Of a stretch of 9,076 nucleotides of DNA, positions 6,673-9,076 are shown one piece after another. The stretch comes from Candidatus Troglogloeales bacterium (lineage in GTDB: Bacteria > Nitrospirota > Nitrospiria > SBBL01 > SBBT01): positions 1 to 9,076 of the forward strand of contig SBBT01000045.1 in assembly GCA_005239595.1 (NCBI GenBank), written 5' to 3'. How positions within the stretch are numbered: position 1 is the first letter of the stretch; each line of letters opens with the position of its first letter. A model generated the notes under the pieces. It worked only from the letters and a program-made list of their open reading frames with translations, was not told the DNA's origin and did not search any database. The translations under genes were made by a program, and so were the position numbers.

Positions 6673-7872
6673 CTAACCGTGAGATAACATCAGAATCGCC
6701 TCTTTAATCTTTTGAAGTCCCGTCATCAAACGTTCTTTGGAAGTTGCGAAGGAGAGCCGCAGATATCCGGCTACGCCAAAGGCCTCTCCCGGTATTGTGG
6801 AGACCCATCCCTGTTCCAGGAGAAATGCGGCCAGATGGAGAGAGCTTCCGATCTTATGTCCGTTGTATGTCGTTCCGATTAAGGCCTTCACATTCGGAAA
6901 GACATAAAAACTTCCGAGAGGGCGGGGGCATTTTATCCCCGGGATCGCATTGAGCCCTTTTACCATGAGATCCCTTCTGTCACTAAATTCGCGAATCATC
7001 GTCTGAACAAAGGATCCCCCTTCCCGCAAGGCAGCAGCAGCCGCTTTCTGTGAGATGGAACTCGGATTGGATGTGCACTGGCTTTGCACGGTTCCCATCG
7101 CTTCAATTACCTCTTGATTCCCTGCGGCATATCCGATCCTCCAGCCGGTCATGGCGTAGGACTTTGAGACGCCGTTGACTAGGATCGTTTTTTTCTTTAA
7201 AGGGCCGCCCAATGACGCGATGCTGGTATGAACCACATCGTCATAAACAAACTTCTCATAAATTTCATCTGAAATAATCCACAAGGGCGTCTCTATCAAG
7301 AGGTCGGAGAGACCTTCGAGCTGTTTTGCGGTATAGGTCGATCCGGTCGGATTGCAGGGATAATTTAAGATGATGGCCTTTGTGCGCGATGTAATCGCTT
7401 TCTTTAATTGAGAAGGTGTTAGCAGGAATTGGTCTTCTTCACGCGTTTCGATGAAGACCGGCCTCGCGTCGTTTAGTAAAACCTGGTCCGGATAAGAAAC
7501 CCAGTAGGGGGCCGGAATAATAACCTCATCCTGCGGATCGAATAGAACCTGGGCAATGTTGTATAAGGTATGTTTGGCCCCGCAAGAAACAATCACCTCT
7601 CTTTTATTGTAGTCGAGGTGATGATCCGCCTTTAGCTTATGGATGATCGCTTCTTTTAACTCATCGGTACCGGAGGCGGGTGTATATTTGGTATGCCCGT
7701 CCTGTATGGCGCGATGGGCCGCCTCCGACGCGACATCCGGAGAGCGAAAATCGGGCTCGCCGATTCCGAAATCGACAATATCGATCCCTTTCTCGGACAG
7801 CGCCTTTACCTGCGCGGCCATGGCCATCGTTGGGGAGGGTTTGATCTGTTGCATGCGGCGGGCAAGGGTCAT
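6673..7872 (-). CDS. Class I pyridoxal-phosphate aminotransferase, aspartate (or aspartate/prephenate) aminotransferase
   Basis: PLP-dependent aminotransferase of 399 residues, subgroup Ib, similar in motif order to thermophile and Bacillus-type aspartate aminotransferases. The main reaction is probably aspartate plus 2-oxoglutarate to oxaloacetate plus glutamate. Motifs include KYTPASGTDELKEAI (62-76), APYWVSYPD (121-129, W124 stacks on the cofactor), NPTGS (174-178), SDEIYE (201-206) and the PLP-binding K237 in NGVSKSYAMTGWRIGY. R372 in YLRLSF is the expected substrate carboxylate-binding arginine. K100 in SCGAKHTLYN matches the lysine that helps bind acidic substrates in the Thermus enzyme, so prephenate (arogenate route to Phe/Tyr) is a possible second substrate. 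The ATG overlaps the coaD stop as ATGA; the nearest GGAG is about 14 bases upstream, so coupling to coaD is likely. Confidence 0.93.
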   Translation of the reverse strand: MTLARRMQQIKPSPTMAMAAQVKALSEKGIDIVDFGIGEPDFRSPDVASEAAHRAIQDGHTKYTPASGTDELKEAIIHKLKADHHLDYNKREVIVSCGAKHTLYNIAQVLFDPQDEVIIPAPYWVSYPDQVLLNDARPVFIETREEDQFLLTPSQLKKAITSRTKAIILNYPCNPTGSTYTAKQLEGLSDLLIETPLWIISDEIYEKFVYDDVVHTSIASLGGPLKKKTILVNGVSKSYAMTGWRIGYAAGNQEVIEAMGTVQSQCTSNPSSISQKAAAAALREGGSFVQTMIREFSDRRDLMVKGLNAIPGIKCPRPLGSFYVFPNVKALIGTTYNGHKIGSSLHLAAFLLEQGWVSTIPGEAFGVAGYLRLSFATSKERLMTGLQKIKEAILMLSHG

Positions 7873-8363
7873 CTTTCTTTGAATTTCTCCCGTAACTTGG
7901 CGATGACCCCTTTGGGAACGAGATCGGAGACATCTCCCCCGTAACTGGCAACCTCTTTAATAAGAGTTGAGGTAAGATAGGAATACTCTTCGCTCGGCAT
8001 GAGAAAAAGCGTTTCAATGTCGGGGCGAAGTTTTCGATTCATTAATCCCATTTGGAATTCGAATTCAAAATCTGAAACAGCGCGGATCCCCCTGATAATA
8101 GCGGTGGCCTCCTTTTTGCGCACGTAGTGGACCAGGAGCCCGTCAAACATTTCGATCCGGATGCCCGTCATCCCGGATGTCGCTTCTTGAATCATTTCCA
8201 GGCGTTCGGACGCGTTAAAAAGAGGGATTTTCTTTGGGTTGGGAGCAACGGCAATAATCACACTCTGAAATATCTTTTTTGCCCGCCTGATAATATCGAT
8301 ATGTCCATTGGTGATCGGATCAAACGTCCCTGGATAGACCGCAATGTTCAGTTTTTTTTGCAT
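7869..8363 (-). CDS. coaD: Phosphopantetheine adenylyltransferase (CoaD)
   Basis: Fourth step of coenzyme A synthesis: 4'-phosphopantetheine plus ATP gives dephospho-CoA and pyrophosphate, in the cytoplasm. The 164-residue product has normal length. It begins with AVYPGTFDPITNGH, containing the nucleotidyltransferase motif TNGH (18-21). RGIR is at 91-94 with SDFEFEFQMGLMN after it, and the C-terminal signature is YSYLTSTLIKEVA (127-139), a variant of the usual ISSSxxKE with threonines in place of two serines. The ATG lies 44 bases inside the end of rsmD, and the 3' end overlaps the aminotransferase start by four bases. No Shine-Dalgarno precedes the start; the mRNA there instead reads like the 16S anti-Shine-Dalgarno. 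Adjacent rsmD-coaD is a common bacterial gene pair. Confidence 0.96.
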   Translation of the reverse strand: MQKKLNIAVYPGTFDPITNGHIDIIRRAKKIFQSVIIAVAPNPKKIPLFNASERLEMIQEATSGMTGIRIEMFDGLLVHYVRKKEATAIIRGIRAVSDFEFEFQMGLMNRKLRPDIETLFLMPSEEYSYLTSTLIKEVASYGGDVSDLVPKGVIAKLREKFKER

Positions 8364-8895
8364 ATAACGTAAGGAGGGTCCCCCCGTATTTGTATACCCT
8401 CGATAAGAAGAGGCTTTCTTTTGGCTCCGGAAGAGGCGTTTTGTGAAAATGTTCTATAAAAACAACGCCTTTTGCCGTCAGCATAGCACCATCCATCAAC
8501 GATGGCAATATTTTTCCGATCTCATCGCTTTGATACGGGGGGTCGATAAAGATAAAATCAAAGGTCCCTCTCCTTTTTTGTCTTACATAATTAATAGCAG
8601 GCATTCTGAATACCTTCCATCGTCCTGAAAAAGGGTAAGTCCCTAGCTGCTGTCTTAACCGTGCAAACTGTTTTGTCTCTTTTTCAATAAAGATGACCTC
8701 TTTGGCCCCGCGGCTCAATGCCTCGATGCCAATAGAACCGGTACCAGCGTACAAATCGAGGAAGGATGCATCCTCTATTCGATCGGCGATAATATTAAAG
8801 AGGGCTTCTTTCACCTTGTCGGAAGTTGGGCGAAGATGGTGGCTTATTGAGAGGGGAATCTTTTTGCCCTTGGCAATGCCTGATATGACCCGCAT
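8320..8895 (-). CDS. rsmD: 16S rRNA (guanine966-N2)-methyltransferase (RsmD)
   Basis: SAM-dependent methyltransferase that modifies G966 (E. coli numbering) of 16S rRNA during small-subunit assembly. From the ATG at 8895 the product is 191 residues. Family landmarks are the N-terminal MRVISGIAKGKKI, RPTSDKVKEALFNI (22-35), SAM-binding motif I LDLYAGTGSIGIEALSRGA (46-64) and catalytic DPPY (118-121). The frame also opens at a GTG at 8922, but the ATG at 8895 gives the canonical N terminus and has AGGTGA (8905-8900) four bases before it. It is the first gene of the minus-strand operon rsmD-coaD-aminotransferase(-fmdB) and overlaps coaD by 44 bases. The C-terminal 15 or so residues are encoded in the overlap and may be shaped by it. 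Confidence 0.95.
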   Translation of the reverse strand: MRVISGIAKGKKIPLSISHHLRPTSDKVKEALFNIIADRIEDASFLDLYAGTGSIGIEALSRGAKEVIFIEKETKQFARLRQQLGTYPFSGRWKVFRMPAINYVRQKRRGTFDFIFIDPPYQSDEIGKILPSLMDGAMLTAKGVVFIEHFHKTPLPEPKESLFLSRVYKYGGTLLTLYAKKTEHCGLSRDV

Positions 8896-8918
8896 GGTTT
8901 CACCTTTGCTTAAAAGAG

Positions 8919-8928
8919 ACACATGTGT
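8919..8928. repeat. 10-bp perfect palindrome upstream of rsmD
   Basis: ACACATGTGT is a perfect palindrome 24 bases upstream of the rsmD ATG. It overlaps the left half of the larger dyad at 8924-8942, so the two may be parts of one protein-binding region or may not function independently. Confidence 0.4.
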
Positions 8929-8942
8929 AAAAATTTAACACA
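8924..8942. promoter_or_regulatory. Candidate operator: 19-bp imperfect palindrome in the divergent region
   Basis: TGTGTAAAAATTTAACACA is a near-perfect dyad (8 of 9 base pairs match around a central A) in the region between the divergent rsmD operon and the gene starting at 9073. A third copy of the half-site, TGTGTAAAAT, lies in direct orientation at 8996-9005, and a shorter TGTAAAAT is at 8984-8991. The arrangement resembles a dimeric repressor or activator site, but no known regulator consensus was matched. It lies about where the rsmD promoter would be. Confidence 0.4.
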
Positions 8943-8985
8943 ATTTGTATTTTGAATCACCAGCGTTGGATCAGAAGAGGTGATG

Positions 8986-9005
8986 TAAAATCTTGTGTGT
9001 AAAAT
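8986..9005 (+). promoter_or_regulatory. Possible -10 elements for the rightward gene
   Basis: TAAAAT occurs at 8986-8991 and 9000-9005, both reasonable -10 hexamers on the plus strand upstream of the structured leader. The best -35-like hexamer, TTGGAT at 8966-8971, is only 14 bases from the first, shorter than the usual 16-18. The promoter call is therefore tentative. Confidence 0.25.
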
Positions 9006-9013
9006 AAGGAGAG

Positions 9014-9071
9014 GGTGTAAGCTGGTTTTTCTGGCAAGAGAAACCTGAACCTTAAGGAAGGAGCTTACACC
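9014..9071 (+). promoter_or_regulatory. Structured 5' leader overlapping a Shine-Dalgarno; candidate cis-regulatory RNA
   Basis: GGTGTAAGCT (9014-9023) pairs perfectly with AGCTTACACC (9062-9071). Immediately inside, GGTTTTTCT (9024-9032) pairs with AGAGAAACC (9037-9045) with one G-U wobble and a GGCA tetraloop, so the two helices could stack. A 16-base unpaired stretch (9046-9061) follows and contains the palindrome CCTTAAGG. The Shine-Dalgarno AAGGAG (9058-9063) overlaps the unpaired stretch and the first two bases of the closing strand, and the bases between it and the ATG at 9073 are mostly in the stem. Closing the outer stem should hinder ribosome access. No known riboswitch consensus was recognised; a protein-binding leader or RNA thermometer is also possible. 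Confidence 0.5.
9058..9063 (+). promoter_or_regulatory. Shine-Dalgarno of the gene leaving the window
   Basis: AAGGAG stands nine bases before the ATG at 9073, a strong motif at acceptable spacing. Its last two bases belong to the closing strand of the leader's outer stem. Confidence 0.6.
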
Positions 9072-9072
9072 G

Positions 9073-9076
9073 ATGA
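9073..9076 (+). CDS. Start of an unidentified rightward gene, cut by the window edge
   Basis: Only ATGA is present. The call rests on the strong Shine-Dalgarno at 9058-9063 and the organised leader upstream. Nothing can be said about the product. The gene is divergent from rsmD and shares the regulatory region at about 8923-9010 with it. Confidence 0.4.

Noticed and set aside
8896..8922. GTG at 8922 as the rsmD start.
   Set aside because: It would add nine non-conserved residues; the ATG at 8895 has AGGTGA in place and gives the family N terminus MRVISG.
8924..8942. The divergent dyad as a DnaA box cluster, CRP/FNR site or NrdR box.
   Set aside because: It differs at several key positions from each of those consensus sequences; only an unnamed operator can be supported.
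9014..9071. The 10-bp inverted repeat as terminal repeats of a transposable element.
   Set aside because: The arms are only 38 bases apart with a second hairpin inside, no target duplication is seen, and the right arm lies between a Shine-Dalgarno and an ATG. A leader RNA fits better.
1..9076. CRISPR array, tRNA, rRNA, insertion sequence, prophage or defence genes.
   Set aside because: No regularly spaced repeats, tRNA-like cloverleaf, transposase/integrase motifs or defence-type domains were found on either strand.

Overview
The window is a densely coded bacterial chromosomal segment, roughly 50% GC by eye. All long genes look like housekeeping genes except one large sensor kinase. There is no transposase, integrase, phage gene, rRNA, tRNA or CRISPR array. 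Protein style and gene order (PIN/TRAM protein - ispD - ispF - cysE on one side; rsmD - coaD - aspartate aminotransferase - fmdB on the other) suggest a free-living bacterium of a deep-branching Gram-negative lineage such as Nitrospirota or a deltaproteobacterial group. This is an inference from general resemblance only; no marker gene in the window settles it.

Plus strand, 1-6216: a 5'-truncated YacL-type membrane PIN/TRAM protein is followed directly by ispD (stop and start codons abut), ispF (4-base ATGA overlap), cysE (10-base gap), mutY (46-base gap) and a 771-residue cytoplasmic histidine kinase with three predicted GAF domains, whose start lies 26 bases inside mutY. The spacing suggests one transcription unit, or two with a break before mutY. 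It combines isoprenoid precursor synthesis (MEP pathway steps 3 and 5), the first step of cysteine synthesis, oxidative DNA damage repair and signal sensing.

Convergent junction, 6217-6272: a short GC-rich region with mutually exclusive hairpins, probably where the two transcription units end.

Minus strand, 8895 down to 6273: rsmD, coaD (starts inside rsmD), a class I aspartate/prephenate-type aminotransferase (ATGA overlap with coaD) and, after a 94-base gap with hairpins and a direct repeat, fmdB, a small zinc-ribbon protein. The first three form a tight operon; fmdB may be partly insulated.

Divergent region, 8896-9076: the most information-rich noncoding stretch. It carries a 19-base imperfect palindrome with a third copy of its half-site downstream, and then a compact structured leader (10-bp outer stem, nested 9-bp hairpin). 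The leader's outer stem overlaps the Shine-Dalgarno sequence of a gene whose ATG falls at the last four bases of the window. No known riboswitch class was recognised, so this leader is the best candidate here for something undescribed. The orphan triple-GAF kinase with an unusual phospho-acceptor box is the best protein candidate.
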